A DNA stretch of 64,000 nucleotides from Alphaproteobacteria bacterium (GTDB lineage Bacteria; Pseudomonadota; Alphaproteobacteria; Caulobacterales; Hyphomonadaceae): the NCBI GenBank assembly GCA_018969425.1, contig JAGWYJ010000009.1, forward strand, positions 1 through 64,000. The letters run 5' to 3'. The notes under the pieces are model-generated. The model made no database searches, was not told where the DNA came from, and saw nothing but the letters and a program-made list of their open reading frames with translations. Of the stretch, positions 8,787-17,974 are shown one piece after another. A program made the translations under genes and the position numbers. The stretch's first letter is position 1, and every line of letters starts with the position of its first letter.

Positions 8787-9704
8787 ATGAATTACCGTCA
8801 CGCGTTCCACGCGGGGAATTTTGCGGACGTGCTCAAGCATGCCGTTCTGTGTCTGTGTCTTGAACGGCTGAACGCCAAGCCCGCCCCCTACAGGGTGATC
8901 GACACGCATGCCGGGGTCGGAAGTTATGATCTGAGCGGGGAGGAGGCCGAGCGAAGTCCGGAATGGCGAGAGGCGATCGGGAGGCTGTGGGTCTCAGGAG
9001 GAGGCGCGCCTGCCGAGGTGATTGCGGCTCTCGCGCCGTACATGACCCAGCTTCATCGGCTTAATCCTGACGGAGCGCTGCGGGTCTATCCGGGCTCGCC
9101 TCAACTTGCCTCTATGATGATGCGCGAGCAGGATGCTTTGCGGCTGTGCGAACTTCACCCCGAGACTTGCGTCCGGTTAAGAGAGATGATCGGCCGGGAT
9201 CGACGTGTTCGCATTGAGGAGCGCAACGGGTTCGAGGCTCTGGCGGCGTATCTGCCCCCGCCTGAACGCCGTGGGCTCGTGCTTGTCGATCCTCCGTTTG
9301 AGGAGGCGAGCGGAGGACGTAAGGCGGATTTCGACCGGATGGTCGTGTCTGCGAAGAAGGCCGTGCGTCGCTGGCCGGGCGGGATTTATCTCTTCTGGCG
9401 GCCTCTCAAAGACATTGAGGCTGTTGAGGATTTCGACGGTCGGATGGCGACTGCGCTCATTGACGAGATGGGTATTGCGCCGGACAAGCTTCTCGTTGTC
9501 GACCTCTGGGTCAGGGCTCCGGGACCAGGGCCGCTCGCGGGGGCGGGTCTTCTGATCTGCAATCCGCCATTCGGGCTCGAAGAGAAGCTGCGGGCTCTTC
9601 TTCCCTGGCTTGCGCAGGTGCTGGATCAGACGCCTGAGGGTGCGGATGTGTCTGAAGCGGGGTGGCGTCTGGTCAGCGCAGCTTCTGAGCCGAACTCAGG
9701 ATAA
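8787..9704 (+). CDS. rlmJ: 23S rRNA (adenine(2030)-N6)-methyltransferase
   Basis: SAM-dependent m6A2030 methyltransferase of 23S rRNA. The 305-residue protein begins with the diagnostic MNYRHAFHAGNFADVLKH, has the SAM motif DTHAGVGSYDL near 41-51, and the catalytic motif IV LVDPPFEE (about 168-175). It is a little longer than E. coli RlmJ. The ATG at 8787 is preceded by GGAAGGA. It is convergent with the GST gene downstream, 11 bases apart. Confidence 0.92.
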   Translation: MNYRHAFHAGNFADVLKHAVLCLCLERLNAKPAPYRVIDTHAGVGSYDLSGEEAERSPEWREAIGRLWVSGGGAPAEVIAALAPYMTQLHRLNPDGALRVYPGSPQLASMMMREQDALRLCELHPETCVRLREMIGRDRRVRIEERNGFEALAAYLPPPERRGLVLVDPPFEEASGGRKADFDRMVVSAKKAVRRWPGGIYLFWRPLKDIEAVEDFDGRMATALIDEMGIAPDKLLVVDLWVRAPGPGPLAGAGLLICNPPFGLEEKLRALLPWLAQVLDQTPEGADVSEAGWRLVSAASEPNSG

Positions 9705-9715
9705 CCTCACACGCA

Positions 9716-10381
9716 TCAGGTCGCGAAGTCGTAGGGGCCGCCTGTGCGCAGCGCCGCCTGGTAGGCTGGCCGCGCATGAATACGATCCAGAAACGCCTTG
9801 ACCATCGGACGGGAGCGGGCGTCCGCACGGGATGCTGCAGCTTCCAGCGGAAAACTCATCATGATGTCGGCTGCTGTAAACTCCGCGCCGGCAAACCATT
9901 CCGATTTGGCGAGCTCGGTGTCCCAATAGTCCATGTGCGCCCGTATCTGAGGGTCGCTGAAGCGTTGCTGGGCGAGCGTAGCGATCCGCCCTGCGACCCC
10001 TCTCAGCAGCATCGGCGCGCCTGCAGGCAGGCGCGAGAAAACAAGCTTCATCAGCAAGGGCGTCATGGCTGAGCCTTCGGCGTAGTGCAGCCAGTAGAGA
10101 TAGCGCAGCCTCTCGTCCGATCCCGGGGGCGGAACAAGTCGCCCGTTTCCGAAACGGGCGATAAGGTATTCGACGATCGCGCCGGTCTCGGCGATGACGC
10201 GGCTGTTGTCAGTCACGACAGGCGACTTGCCGAGCGGATGGATGGCCTTGAGCTCGGGAGGCGCCTGCATTGTCGCCTGATTACGCTCATAGCGTCTGAC
10301 CGTGTAGGGAACGGCGAGCTCTTCGAGCAGCCAGAGAATTCGCTGGGACCTGGAATTGTTCAGGTGATGAACCGTAATCAT
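9716..10381 (-). CDS. Glutathione S-transferase
   Basis: A 221-residue GST with N-terminal thioredoxin fold (VHHLNNSRSQRILWLLEEL, a probable Ser/Asn active-site region near 8-11), cis-proline loop GKSPVV, and the ETGAIVEYL glutathione-binding element, then a helical C-terminal domain with FTAADIMMSF. The sequence resembles the bacterial type with SRSQRILW motif. The ATG at 10381 has GGAG seven bases upstream; the longer open frame to 10807 runs antisense into the 3' end of the MFS gene and is rejected. Likely detoxification; substrate unknown. Confidence 0.88.
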   Translation of the reverse strand: MITVHHLNNSRSQRILWLLEELAVPYTVRRYERNQATMQAPPELKAIHPLGKSPVVTDNSRVIAETGAIVEYLIARFGNGRLVPPPGSDERLRYLYWLHYAEGSAMTPLLMKLVFSRLPAGAPMLLRGVAGRIATLAQQRFSDPQIRAHMDYWDTELAKSEWFAGAEFTAADIMMSFPLEAAASRADARSRPMVKAFLDRIHARPAYQAALRTGGPYDFAT

Positions 10382-10470
10382 CTTCTGCTCCTGATTCGCC
10401 CTGCGTTCTGTCTGGCAGTCCGGATCGGCTCTGGCAACCGTGCGACCCGTCTCCACCCTATCCGATGATC

Positions 10471-11703
10471 TCAGTCGCGGATCTGAGAGCTCATCAGGCG
10501 GCCCCGTTCGGTGATCGCAACGGCGAGCAGGGCGAGCGTCGTCACAATCAGGTGGCCGAAGAGGATCGGCGTCAGGGTGCCGTTGAACGTCCGGGCGATG
10601 AGCCCGCCGATGCTTGCAGACACAAAGGAGGACGCAAATCCCATCAGAGCGGCGCCCGATCCGGCAAGGCGTCCCAGCGGCTCCATCGCGATCGCGTTGT
10701 AGTTGGGCCCCTGAAAGCCCATCATGAAGAATTCGAGTAGGATCAGAGTGTAGAAGACGGGGAAGGGCACCGGTCCCTGAAGCGCGATCAGGAAGTGGAT
10801 CAGGCACACCCCCACCAGACCTATGAGAGCGGTATGCGCGAGCCGCCTCATTCCGAGACGTTCGACGAGCCGTGAGTTGATGAGGTTCGAAGCGGACATG
10901 GCGAAGGCCGCGCCGGCGAACCAGAGAGGGAACCAGTCACCGGTGTCGTAGACGTCGTGATAGATCTGCTCCGAGGATGAGATGTAGCTCATCATCGCGC
11001 TGAACATCAGACCAGAGGCGATGGTGTAGCCGAGCGTCTCGCGAGTGGAGGCGACTTTCCGATAGTTTCCAAAAACGCTCGAGGGATTCAGCGGCGAGCG
11101 GCGGTCCGCAGGAAGACTTTCGGGGAGCCTGAGCAGGACCCAGACAAACATCACGGCCCCGAAGCCTGCAAGCGACCAGAATATGCCCCGCCAGTCCATG
11201 ACCTGCATCAGCATCTGACCGAACCAGGGCGCAAGAATGGGCGCTGACATGAAGACCATCATGACAAGCGACATCACCCTCGCCATCGCGCGTCCGGAGT
11301 ACAGGTCGCGGGCCGCCGACACAGCGATCACCCGACTTCCGCCTGCGCTGGCTCCCTGAAAGGCCCTGGCGGCGAGAAGCCACTCAAAGGATGGGGCGAG
11401 GACGCAGGCGACACCCGCCATCGCGTAGCAGATGAGCGACAGAAAGAGGACGGGGCGTCGTCCGAACCGGTCGGTCAGCGGGCCGTAGACGAGCTGCGAT
11501 GCGCCGAAACCCAGCAGGTAACAGATCACGACAAGCTGCTGGTCATTGGGCGATGCGAGGGCGTAATCCTCGCTGATGCGCGGCAGCGCCGGAAGCATGA
11601 TGTCGATGGCCAGTGCGTTCAGCGCCATCAGCATCGCCGCAAGGGTGACGAATTCCGGAAGGGGGAGACGGGTCTGGGTTCCCTCGGTCGTGGGCTGTGA
11701 CAC
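10471..11703 (-). CDS. Bcr/CflA-family MFS drug efflux transporter
   Basis: A 410-residue inner-membrane proton-coupled exporter with about 12 hydrophobic helices. The signature MLPALPRI after helix 1 and the MFS motif A YGPLTDRFGRRPVL between helices 2 and 3 assign it to the Bcr/CflA (DHA1) group. RVIAVSAARDL is the typical helix-4/5 region. Start is a GTG with only a weak ribosome site. It lies upstream of, and on the same strand as, the GST gene (90 bases apart), so the two could be expressed together. Substrate cannot be told. Confidence 0.88.
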   Translation of the reverse strand: MSQPTTEGTQTRLPLPEFVTLAAMLMALNALAIDIMLPALPRISEDYALASPNDQQLVVICYLLGFGASQLVYGPLTDRFGRRPVLFLSLICYAMAGVACVLAPSFEWLLAARAFQGASAGGSRVIAVSAARDLYSGRAMARVMSLVMMVFMSAPILAPWFGQMLMQVMDWRGIFWSLAGFGAVMFVWVLLRLPESLPADRRSPLNPSSVFGNYRKVASTRETLGYTIASGLMFSAMMSYISSSEQIYHDVYDTGDWFPLWFAGAAFAMSASNLINSRLVERLGMRRLAHTALIGLVGVCLIHFLIALQGPVPFPVFYTLILLEFFMMGFQGPNYNAIAMEPLGRLAGSGAALMGFASSFVSASIGGLIARTFNGTLTPILFGHLIVTTLALLAVAITERGRLMSSQIRD

Positions 11704-11881
11704 GCAGGCTGCTTTCTGAACATAGGCGCCAGTGCGCCTCCAGAGATGGGCGATACCTGCATTCCCACGGGCTGGGTAGAGACTTCTCTCCGAAAAGAGT
11801 TCGGGATATGCGCCCCACGGCGCTGTCTGAAACTCTGTCCCGAACGTCTTGGGTTCAATTAGCCCTATGAGACGATCGCAA

Positions 11882-11903
11882 GCCGGGGTTGGCTATACCC
11901 GGC
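11882..11903 (-). terminator. Short hairpin downstream of ychF
   Basis: A 6-bp perfect stem GCCGGG/CCCGGC with a 10-base loop begins two bases after the ychF stop codon. No clear T run follows, so it may only protect or weakly terminate the pth-ychF transcript. Confidence 0.35.
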
Positions 11904-11905
11904 GG

Positions 11906-13003
11906 TCAGACGTTGAAACGGAAGTGCATCACGTCTCCGTCCTGCACCACGTAATCCCGGCCTTCCTGTCTGGCCTTGCCGGCTTCCTTGGCGCCGGTCT
12001 CGCCGCGATAGCGAACATAATCTTCATAGGCGATGGTCTCGGCTCGGATGAAGCCCTTTTCGAAGTCGCCATGGATCACGCCAGCCGCCTGGGGGGCGGT
12101 CACGCCTTTGCGAATAGTCCAGGCCCTCGCTTCCTTGGGGCCGACCGTAAAGTAGGTGATGAGGCCAAGCAGGTCGTAGCCGGCCCGGATAACGCGGTTC
12201 AGTCCCGGCTCGTCGAGGCCGAGGGATGACAGGAATTCCGCCTGTTCAGCGTCTTCCAGCACAGCCATCTCGCTCTCAATCTGCGCTGATATCACAACGG
12301 CCTGCGACCCTTCGGCTTTCGCGTGCGCGGTCACCGCATCCGAAAAAGCGTTTCCTGAGGCGGCGGACTCTTCGTCGACATTGCAGATGTAGAAGATGGG
12401 CTTGGCTGTCAGAAGCTGCATCATTCGCCAGGCCTTCTGGTCCTCGAGCGCGATCGTCGCCCGTCTTGCAGGGCGCCCGGCGTTCAGCTGTTCGAGGGCG
12501 AGGTCGATCAGGCTCAGGGTCTGTTTCGCCTCCTTGTCTCCTCCTTTCGCCTTCTTCTCTGCGGCGGCGCGCCTTTTTTCGAGGCTTTCCATGTCGGCCA
12601 GCATGAGCTCGGTTTCGACGACTTCAAAATCCGCCAGCGGATCGATCCGTCCTGAAACGTGGGTGATGTCCTCGTTCTCGAAGCAACGGAGCACGTAGGC
12701 GATGGCGTCCACTTCGCGGATGTTGGCGAGAAACTGGTTCCCCAGTCCTTCGCCTTTGGAAGCGCCCTTCACGAGGCCTGCGATATCCACGAAGTTCATC
12801 CGTGTGGGTATGATCTCTCTGGATCCGGCGATGTCTGCGAGCACCTTCAATCGAGGTTCGGGCATGGCGACATCGCCCACATTCGGCTCGATAGTGCAGA
12901 AGGGGTAGTTGGCCGCCTGCGCCGCGGCCGTCCGGGTCAACGCATTGAAGAGCGTCGACTTGCCGACATTCGGGAGTCCTACGATGCCCGCCTTAAAGCC
13001 CAT
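11906..13003 (-). CDS. ychF: Redox-regulated ATPase/GTPase YchF (Obg family)
   Basis: Universal ribosome-associated P-loop ATPase of the Obg/YchF group. The 365-residue length is normal. Visible are the P-loop GLPNVGKST (8-16), the switch region [29 protein letters not shown], the coiled-coil region with [15 protein letters not shown], and the C-terminal TGS domain ([12 protein letters not shown] onward). The ATG overlaps the pth stop (TGATG), indicating translational coupling. Pth-YchF is a very common bacterial gene pair. Confidence 0.96.
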   Translation of the reverse strand: MGFKAGIVGLPNVGKSTLFNALTRTAAAQAANYPFCTIEPNVGDVAMPEPRLKVLADIAGSREIIPTRMNFVDIAGLVKGASKGEGLGNQFLANIREVDAIAYVLRCFENEDITHVSGRIDPLADFEVVETELMLADMESLEKRRAAAEKKAKGGDKEAKQTLSLIDLALEQLNAGRPARRATIALEDQKAWRMMQLLTAKPIFYICNVDEESAASGNAFSDAVTAHAKAEGSQAVVISAQIESEMAVLEDAEQAEFLSSLGLDEPGLNRVIRAGYDLLGLITYFTVGPKEARAWTIRKGVTAPQAAGVIHGDFEKGFIRAETIAYEDYVRYRGETGAKEAGKARQEGRDYVVQDGDVMHFRFNV

Positions 13004-13635
13004 CAGCGCGTATCCTCGGGCGCCGCGTTGGAATTGCGCGGATCACCCTTCGGCGCAGGGGCGAGGCGCATAACTTCAGTCTGGTATCGCTCGTCCTCGC
13101 CGGAGGCCAGGAACGTGATCGCCTCCGCACAGGCGTCAGCGAGGGGCTCTATCCATGACGCATCCGCCTTAGCGAAGTCGGAGAGGACATAGGAATGGAC
13201 GAGGGACTTATCTCCGGGATGTCCAATGCCGATACGGGCGCGTCGTACGTCCGGATGCGCCTCAGCGATGATAGAGCGAACGCCGTTATGACCGGCCGCC
13301 CCGCCGCCTGTTTTCATTCTCAGTCGTCCGGGCGCCAGATCGAGTTCGTCATAGAACACTACGACCTCCGACGGCGCGATCTTGTAGAAGGTCATCGCCT
13401 CTCCAATCGCCCGACCCGAGTGGTTCATGAACGTCTGAGGCTTGATCAGAAGAGTCTTGACCGTCTCGCCGGACGACGTCGGGAGACGTCCTTCCGCGGT
13501 CTCACTCTGAAACTTTCCTCTCCACGGACCAAACGCATGACGCTGGGCGATCCGGTCAATGACGCGAAACCCGACATTGTGGCGATGGCCGGCGTATTTC
13601 GGGCCGGGATTGCCCAGTCCTGCGATCAGGAGCAT
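13003..13635 (-). CDS. pth: Peptidyl-tRNA hydrolase
   Basis: Releases tRNA from prematurely dropped peptidyl-tRNA. The 210-residue protein has the family start [22 protein letters not shown] with the catalytic His in RHNVGF (about 20), the [10 protein letters not shown] segment, VVFYDELDL and [13 protein letters not shown]. It sits between rplY and ychF in the standard order and overlaps ychF by one base. Confidence 0.96.
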   Translation of the reverse strand: MLLIAGLGNPGPKYAGHRHNVGFRVIDRIAQRHAFGPWRGKFQSETAEGRLPTSSGETVKTLLIKPQTFMNHSGRAIGEAMTFYKIAPSEVVVFYDELDLAPGRLRMKTGGGAAGHNGVRSIIAEAHPDVRRARIGIGHPGDKSLVHSYVLSDFAKADASWIEPLADACAEAITFLASGEDERYQTEVMRLAPAPKGDPRNSNAAPEDTR

Positions 13636-13694
13636 GGCGTGAGCGTCCCGCTGTGCGGACGAGCCGAGGTGCGACCCGTCCGCCGCTGTTCAGG

Positions 13695-14441
13695 TTATTT
13701 CTTTCCGCCCGCCGGAGCCTTGCCGCCTGCAGGGGCCTTGCCGCCCGCCGGAGCCTTGGCGCCTGCCGCCGGGGCTTTTGCTCCTGCGCCCGCCTTGCCG
13801 GATTTCGGATCGGCCGCGCTGGCCGCCGCTGCGGCGGACGCCGCGTCGCTTTCGGCCTTGTCGTCAGCGTCATCCTTGCCGCCGCGGCCCTGAACGGACG
13901 CGATGGTGAAGTCCCGATCGGAAATCACCGGACGGCAGTTTTCGGGCAGGGTGACCGAGGAAATCTTGATTGTGTCGCCGATTTCGAGGCCGGCGATCGA
14001 GATCACCAGCTCGTCCGGGATCGCGTCAGCCGGGCAGAGGAGCGCCACCTCGTGGCGAACCACGTTAAGCGTGCCGCCGCGCTTGAGGCCAGGGGAAGTC
14101 GCCTCTCCGGTGATCCGGACCGGGATAAACACCCGGATCAGCTGACCCGCTTCGACCCGATAGAGATCGAGATGTTCAGGCTCGTCGGTGACGGGGTTGA
14201 ACTGAATGTCTTTCGTGAAAACCGACTGGACCTCGCCCTTATGGCTGATCCGGACGACGTGAGAGAGAAATTTGCCGGATTTCACCGCCTTGACCACTTC
14301 CTTGCGCTCAAGGGTGATGGCCACCGGGCCGCGCTCGCCGCCGTACAGGATGCCGGGGATCTTGCCGGCCCGGCGCGCCTCACGGGCTCCGCCTTTTCCG
14401 GTCCGTTCGCGCACTTCGACGTTCAGCAGAATATCGCTCAT
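13695..14441 (-). CDS. rplY: Large ribosomal subunit protein bL25, CTC type
   Basis: 5S rRNA-binding protein of the 50S subunit, long (CTC/TL5) form. The N-terminal RNA-binding domain (ERTGKGGAREARRAGKIPGILYGG) covers about 1-90 and the beta-rich CTC domain about 95-190. The C-terminus (about 200-248) is an Ala/Pro/Lys/Gly tail with three near-identical KAPAGG repeats, common in alphaproteobacterial bL25. The gene precedes pth-ychF and would follow prs in the usual order, but amt lies in between. Confidence 0.95.
   Translation of the reverse strand: MSDILLNVEVRERTGKGGAREARRAGKIPGILYGGERGPVAITLERKEVVKAVKSGKFLSHVVRISHKGEVQSVFTKDIQFNPVTDEPEHLDLYRVEAGQLIRVFIPVRITGEATSPGLKRGGTLNVVRHEVALLCPADAIPDELVISIAGLEIGDTIKISSVTLPENCRPVISDRDFTIASVQGRGGKDDADDKAESDAASAAAAASAADPKSGKAGAGAKAPAAGAKAPAGGKAPAGGKAPAGGKK
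13705..13758 (-). repeat. Three 18-bp tandem repeats in the rplY tail
   Basis: Units 13705-13722, 13723-13740 and 13741-13758 each encode a Lys-Ala-Pro-Ala-Gly-Gly hexapeptide; units 1 and 3 are identical and unit 2 differs at a few bases. A degenerate fourth unit follows. Such a repeat can change copy number by slippage, which would only lengthen or shorten the flexible tail. Confidence 0.8.
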
Positions 14442-14506
14442 GATTTGACTGTCTCCGTTTCGCCCTGAAGTCCACCGTTATCGATACGGCGACAGCCAGG
14501 CTACAC

Positions 14507-14583
14507 AGGCGACGACCGCCGTCGCCTTTCAGGAATGGCGGGCTTATAGGCGATGAGGGACCGGCCCGCAAGCCAGGTCCCTC
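14507..14583 (-). terminator. Two hairpins between amt and rplY
   Basis: Directly after amt on its strand there is an 8-bp perfect stem (GAGGGACC 14555-14562 with GGTCCCTC 14576-14583), then a 7-bp perfect stem (AGGCGAC 14507-14513 with GTCGCCT 14521-14527). Neither has a long T tract, but together they plausibly end or attenuate the amt transcript before rplY. Confidence 0.45.
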
Positions 14584-14597
14584 GCGCCCGGACTGGC

Positions 14598-15896
14598 CTA
14601 GCCCATATGGTAGGCCCGTTCTCCGTGAGAGCTCGTGTCGAGCCCTTCGATTTCCTGTTCCGCCTTGACCCGGAACCGAACGAGCCGATTGGTGACGAAG
14701 TAAATCGCCGCGGTTGCGAACAGGGACCAGGCGACAACCGCGAGGGCCCCGAGCGCCTGAACGCCCGCTTGCTGACCGACGCTGACGTCTCCAAGACCCG
14801 GGGCCAAGGGGCCTACGGCCGCAAGCGCGGGTATGATCAGCGTTCCCAGAATGCCCCCGACGCCATGGACGGCGAAGACATCGAGACTGTCGTCTATTTT
14901 CAATTTTCCGCGAATGAGCGTCACGGCGTAGAAGCAGACCACGGACGCCAGCGCGCCGATGATGATTGCGCCGACAGGCCCGACGGATCCGGCTGCAGGG
15001 GTGATCGTCGCCAGGCCGGCGACGAGGCCTGTCACCGTGCCCACCAGTCCAGGCCGGCCGAAGCGAACCCATTCGATCGCCATCCAGACAAGAGCGGCGG
15101 TGGACGCTGACAGATGGGTGACCAGCATGGCCGATCCGGCTGCGGTTCCGGCCGTGAGAGCCGATCCGGCGTTGAAACCGTACCAGCCGACCCACAACAG
15201 ACCAGCCCCGATCATCACGAAAACAGGGCTGTGGGGCGGGTGCATATCTTTCGGGAAATGCGCCCGCGGCCCCAGCAGTTTAGCGATCAGAAGCGAGGAG
15301 GCGCCGGCGGTCGCGTGGACGACGAGGCCGCCTGCGTAGTCGCGAACGCCCATGTCGAAGAGCCAGCCGCCGCCCCAGACCCAATGACAGACCGGAGCGT
15401 ACACGAGAAGCATCCAGAGGGAGCTCATCAGCAGAACTGAACCGAAGCTGATCCGTTCCGGGTAGGCGCCGACCATGAGCGCCGGGGTGATGATCGCGAA
15501 GGTCATCTGGAACATGAAGAAGACGCTTTCGGGAAGCGTCCCCACTTCGCTCTCAGCGGTCACGCCGGAGAGAAACGCCTTGCTCAGCCCTCCCCAGACG
15601 GTATTGAGCGCGCCTCCGTCGCCGAAGGCGATGGAGTATCCTGCGGCAAGCCAAAGAATCGACATCAGGCAGGCGATGACGACGCACTGGCTGAGAACGG
15701 ACAAGACGTTTTTCGCCTGCACAAGGCCGCCGTAGAACAGCGCCAGCGCAGGCAGGGTCATCAACAGCACGAGGGCGGTGGCTGTCAGGATCCAGGCGGT
15801 GTCGCCGGAATTGGTTTCGGCGAGCGCAGCGGGCGCCGCCGCCATGACGCCCAGGGCGAGCGCGAGCGCTCGTCGAGAGAGTTTCAGCACGTCCAT
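14598..15896 (-). CDS. amt: Ammonium channel
   Basis: Amt/Rh-family ammonium channel of the inner membrane. The 432-residue protein begins with a signal peptide (cleavage after about 26, ALAET) and has about 11 membrane helices. Family motifs are ALALFYGGLVQAKNVLS, the DYAGGLVVHATAG stretch holding one of the twin pore histidines, and the later FAVHGVGGILG with the second. No glnK or glnB gene is adjacent, unlike most amtB loci. It has hairpins behind it and a promoter-like region ahead, so it looks like a separate unit set inside the prs-rplY-pth-ychF order. Confidence 0.94.
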   Translation of the reverse strand: MDVLKLSRRALALALGVMAAAPAALAETNSGDTAWILTATALVLLMTLPALALFYGGLVQAKNVLSVLSQCVVIACLMSILWLAAGYSIAFGDGGALNTVWGGLSKAFLSGVTAESEVGTLPESVFFMFQMTFAIITPALMVGAYPERISFGSVLLMSSLWMLLVYAPVCHWVWGGGWLFDMGVRDYAGGLVVHATAGASSLLIAKLLGPRAHFPKDMHPPHSPVFVMIGAGLLWVGWYGFNAGSALTAGTAAGSAMLVTHLSASTAALVWMAIEWVRFGRPGLVGTVTGLVAGLATITPAAGSVGPVGAIIIGALASVVCFYAVTLIRGKLKIDDSLDVFAVHGVGGILGTLIIPALAAVGPLAPGLGDVSVGQQAGVQALGALAVVAWSLFATAAIYFVTNRLVRFRVKAEQEIEGLDTSSHGERAYHMG

Positions 15897-16016
15897 TCGA
15901 TATCCCTTTTTAAAATCGAAATCTGTCGCTTATGGCGAGGGGCTAGGCGGGGAAGACAACCAACTGGTTAATCTGAGGGCGGATCTGTCATTAACCTCAT
16001 CGCCGGCAGGGTCGGA

Positions 16017-16055
16017 TGTGCAAAATTTATGCGCAATTGGGCATTTTTTGTGCAA
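16017..16055 (-). promoter_or_regulatory. Candidate amt control region with three TGYGCA hexamers
   Basis: An AT-rich patch in the 196-base prs-amt gap holds hexamers TGTGCA (16017), TGCGCA (16030) and TGTGCA (16049). On the amt strand TTGCAC (16055-16050), an 18-base spacer and CATAAA (16031-16026) could be a sigma-70 promoter. The hexamers recall half-sites of nitrogen regulator NtrC, but I see no -24/-12 sigma-54 promoter. The assignment is an inference. Confidence 0.3.
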
Positions 16056-16092
16056 GAGCCGCCGGGCGACTCGGGGCCGGACAGGCTGCCGG

Positions 16093-17025
16093 TCAGTCGA
16101 AAAGCTTCGACACGCTCTCATCGTGAGCGATCCGCCTTATCGCCTCGCCGATCAGCGGCGCCAGGGTGATGGTGCGAATCTTGGCCGCCGACTTCACCTG
16201 ATCCGAAGGCTGGATCGTGTCGGTGATCACCAGCTCCTTGAGCAGGGATCGGTCGATATTTCCGGAGGCGCCGTTCGAGAGAACCCCGTGCGTGACATAG
16301 GCGGCGACGTCGCGGGCGCCGCTCTCGAGGAGAGCCTTCGCGGCGTTGATCAGCGTGCCACCGGAATCCGTCATGTCGTCGACGAGAATGCAGGTGCGCC
16401 CTCTGACGTCCCCGATGATGTTCATGACTTCGCTCTCACCGGCTTTTTCGCGCCGCTTGTCAACGATGGCAAGATCCACATCGAGACGACGGGCCAGGGC
16501 GCGCGCACGAACGACGCCCCCGACATCCGGGGAGACAACCATGAGATCGCCGAGCCCGTAATGCTCCCTGATGTCTTTCTCGATCGCAGGTCCGGCGAAC
16601 AGATTGTCGGTCGGCTTGTCGAAAAAGCCCTGAATCTGCGCGGCGTGAAGATCGACAGTGACAACCCGGTCAGCGCCTGCCGTCGTGATCAGGTTGGCTA
16701 CCAGTTTGGCGGAAATAGGCGTTCGTCCGTCGGTCTTTCGATCCTGCCTCGCGTAACCGAAGTAGGGCAGAACCGCCGTGATGCGGTCTGCGCTCGCGCG
16801 CACCAGCGCATCAATCGTAATGAGCAGCTCCATCAGATGATCGTTCGCCGGGGCCGAGGTCGACTGAACCACATACACGTCCTTTCCGCGGACGTTCTCG
16901 TTCACCCGGACGAACACTTCCCGGTCTTTGAACGACTTGATCTCCGCATCCGTGAGACGAATGTCGAGGTAGGCGGCGATATCCGAGGCGAGAGGCCGGT
17001 TCGCGTTGCAGGAGATGAGTTTCAT
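16093..17025 (-). CDS. prs: Ribose-phosphate pyrophosphokinase
   Basis: Makes PRPP from ribose-5-phosphate and ATP, feeding purine, pyrimidine, His, Trp and NAD synthesis and Apt. The 310-residue length is normal. Motifs are [17 protein letters not shown] at the N-terminus, [35 protein letters not shown], the flexible loop KRREKAG and the PRPP loop [14 protein letters not shown]. The ATG at 17025 has AGGAAGGG upstream; the frame continues to 17109 but the family begins at MKLI. Confidence 0.96.
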   Translation of the reverse strand: MKLISCNANRPLASDIAAYLDIRLTDAEIKSFKDREVFVRVNENVRGKDVYVVQSTSAPANDHLMELLITIDALVRASADRITAVLPYFGYARQDRKTDGRTPISAKLVANLITTAGADRVVTVDLHAAQIQGFFDKPTDNLFAGPAIEKDIREHYGLGDLMVVSPDVGGVVRARALARRLDVDLAIVDKRREKAGESEVMNIIGDVRGRTCILVDDMTDSGGTLINAAKALLESGARDVAAYVTHGVLSNGASGNIDRSLLKELVITDTIQPSDQVKSAAKIRTITLAPLIGEAIRRIAHDESVSKLFD

Positions 17026-17148
17026 GAGCGCGAACCCTTCCTGGTAGAGCAATGGCCGCAGCTCTCGCCGCATCGTCGCGTTTCTGTCGCAATTTACGCC
17101 CTCCTGCAATGCAGGCGGATCGATTTCCTGAGGATGAAGATGGGGATT

Positions 17149-17172
17149 GCCTGACGGTCTCAGCCGTCAGGC
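17149..17172 (-). terminator. Hairpin over the pgeF stop codon
   Basis: A perfect 9-bp stem (GCCTGACGG 17149-17157 with CCGTCAGGC 17164-17172) with a 6-base loop includes the pgeF TGA at 17167-17169. It probably ends the lgt-midA-pgeF transcript ahead of prs, though the T tract is weak. Confidence 0.5.
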
Positions 17173-17961
17173 GATCAGGGTGATAGCCGAGAGGTTCCGG
17201 CCGGTCTGCGGCTCCTTCAGGCGCACCGAGGCGCGGTGGCTGAAGTATAGGCCCGGTTCGCCAAGCGTGTCCTCGTTAAGTGCGTCCATGTGAGAGAGAC
17301 CAAGTCGCATCAGACGGGCCATCAGGTACGCCTTGAGATCGAAATGTTTTCTGTCTCCCTGTCCCTCCGCGAAAAGGTGGTCCGCCCACGGCGAGGCGTC
17401 CATGACCGCCTCCACAAGGTCGGGTCCGACTTCGAAGGAGGTTTGCGACAGACAGGGTCCGATGGCCGCTACAGTCTTCGATGGATCGGCTCCAAGGTCG
17501 ATCATGGCCTCGATAGCCGCCTCTAGCACCCCGGTAACCGCCCCTCGCCATCCGGCGTGAGCCGCCCCGATCACGCCCGCGTGAGGATCGCACAACAGGA
17601 CCGGCGCGCAGTCAGCGGTGAGGACGCCCAGCGCGAGACCGGGGACGGATGTGACGATCGCGTCGGCTTCCGGAGCTTCTCCTGGGGGAAAGACGTCGGT
17701 TGCGCGAATCGCTCGGGCGGAGTGGACCTGTCGGACGAGAGCGAGCCTCGGAACGCTGAGACCGAGCGCGAGGCAGGCTCGTCTCCGGTTTTCCGCCACC
17801 CTTTCGGGATTGTCGCCTGAGGAGAGAGCGCAGTTCAACGATTTGAAGGACCCGGCCGAGACGCCCCCGCGTCTCCCGAAAAAGGCGTGCCGAATATGCA
17901 GGCTGAACCTCTTGAGAGCCGGCGCCTCCAGGGTCGGCGGATGCGAAGGGTGTTGGGTCAT
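17167..17961 (-). CDS. pgeF: PgeF/YfiH-family (laccase-domain) purine nucleoside phosphorylase-like protein
   Basis: Cu/Zn-oxidoreductase-fold protein of the DUF152 family; members act on purine nucleosides and have been tied to peptidoglycan editing. The 264-residue protein has RQVHSA (about 77-82), LTADCAPVLLCDP and AHAGWRGAV, which supply the His/Cys metal ligands. It is the last gene of lgt-midA-pgeF, a standard alphaproteobacterial run, starting 13 bases after midA ends. Confidence 0.93.
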   Translation of the reverse strand: MTQHPSHPPTLEAPALKRFSLHIRHAFFGRRGGVSAGSFKSLNCALSSGDNPERVAENRRRACLALGLSVPRLALVRQVHSARAIRATDVFPPGEAPEADAIVTSVPGLALGVLTADCAPVLLCDPHAGVIGAAHAGWRGAVTGVLEAAIEAMIDLGADPSKTVAAIGPCLSQTSFEVGPDLVEAVMDASPWADHLFAEGQGDRKHFDLKAYLMARLMRLGLSHMDALNEDTLGEPGLYFSHRASVRLKEPQTGRNLSAITLIA

Positions 17962-17974
17962 AGGGTTCAGCCTG

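Noticed and set aside
16017-16055. Sigma-54 promoter for amt
   Set aside because: No TGGCAC-N5-TTGC pair is found in the prs-amt gap; only GC-rich hexamers that could belong to an activator.
15778-17154. 458-codon plus-strand frame across amt and prs
   Set aside because: Antisense to two well-defined genes and to the intergenic region between them; no domain seen.
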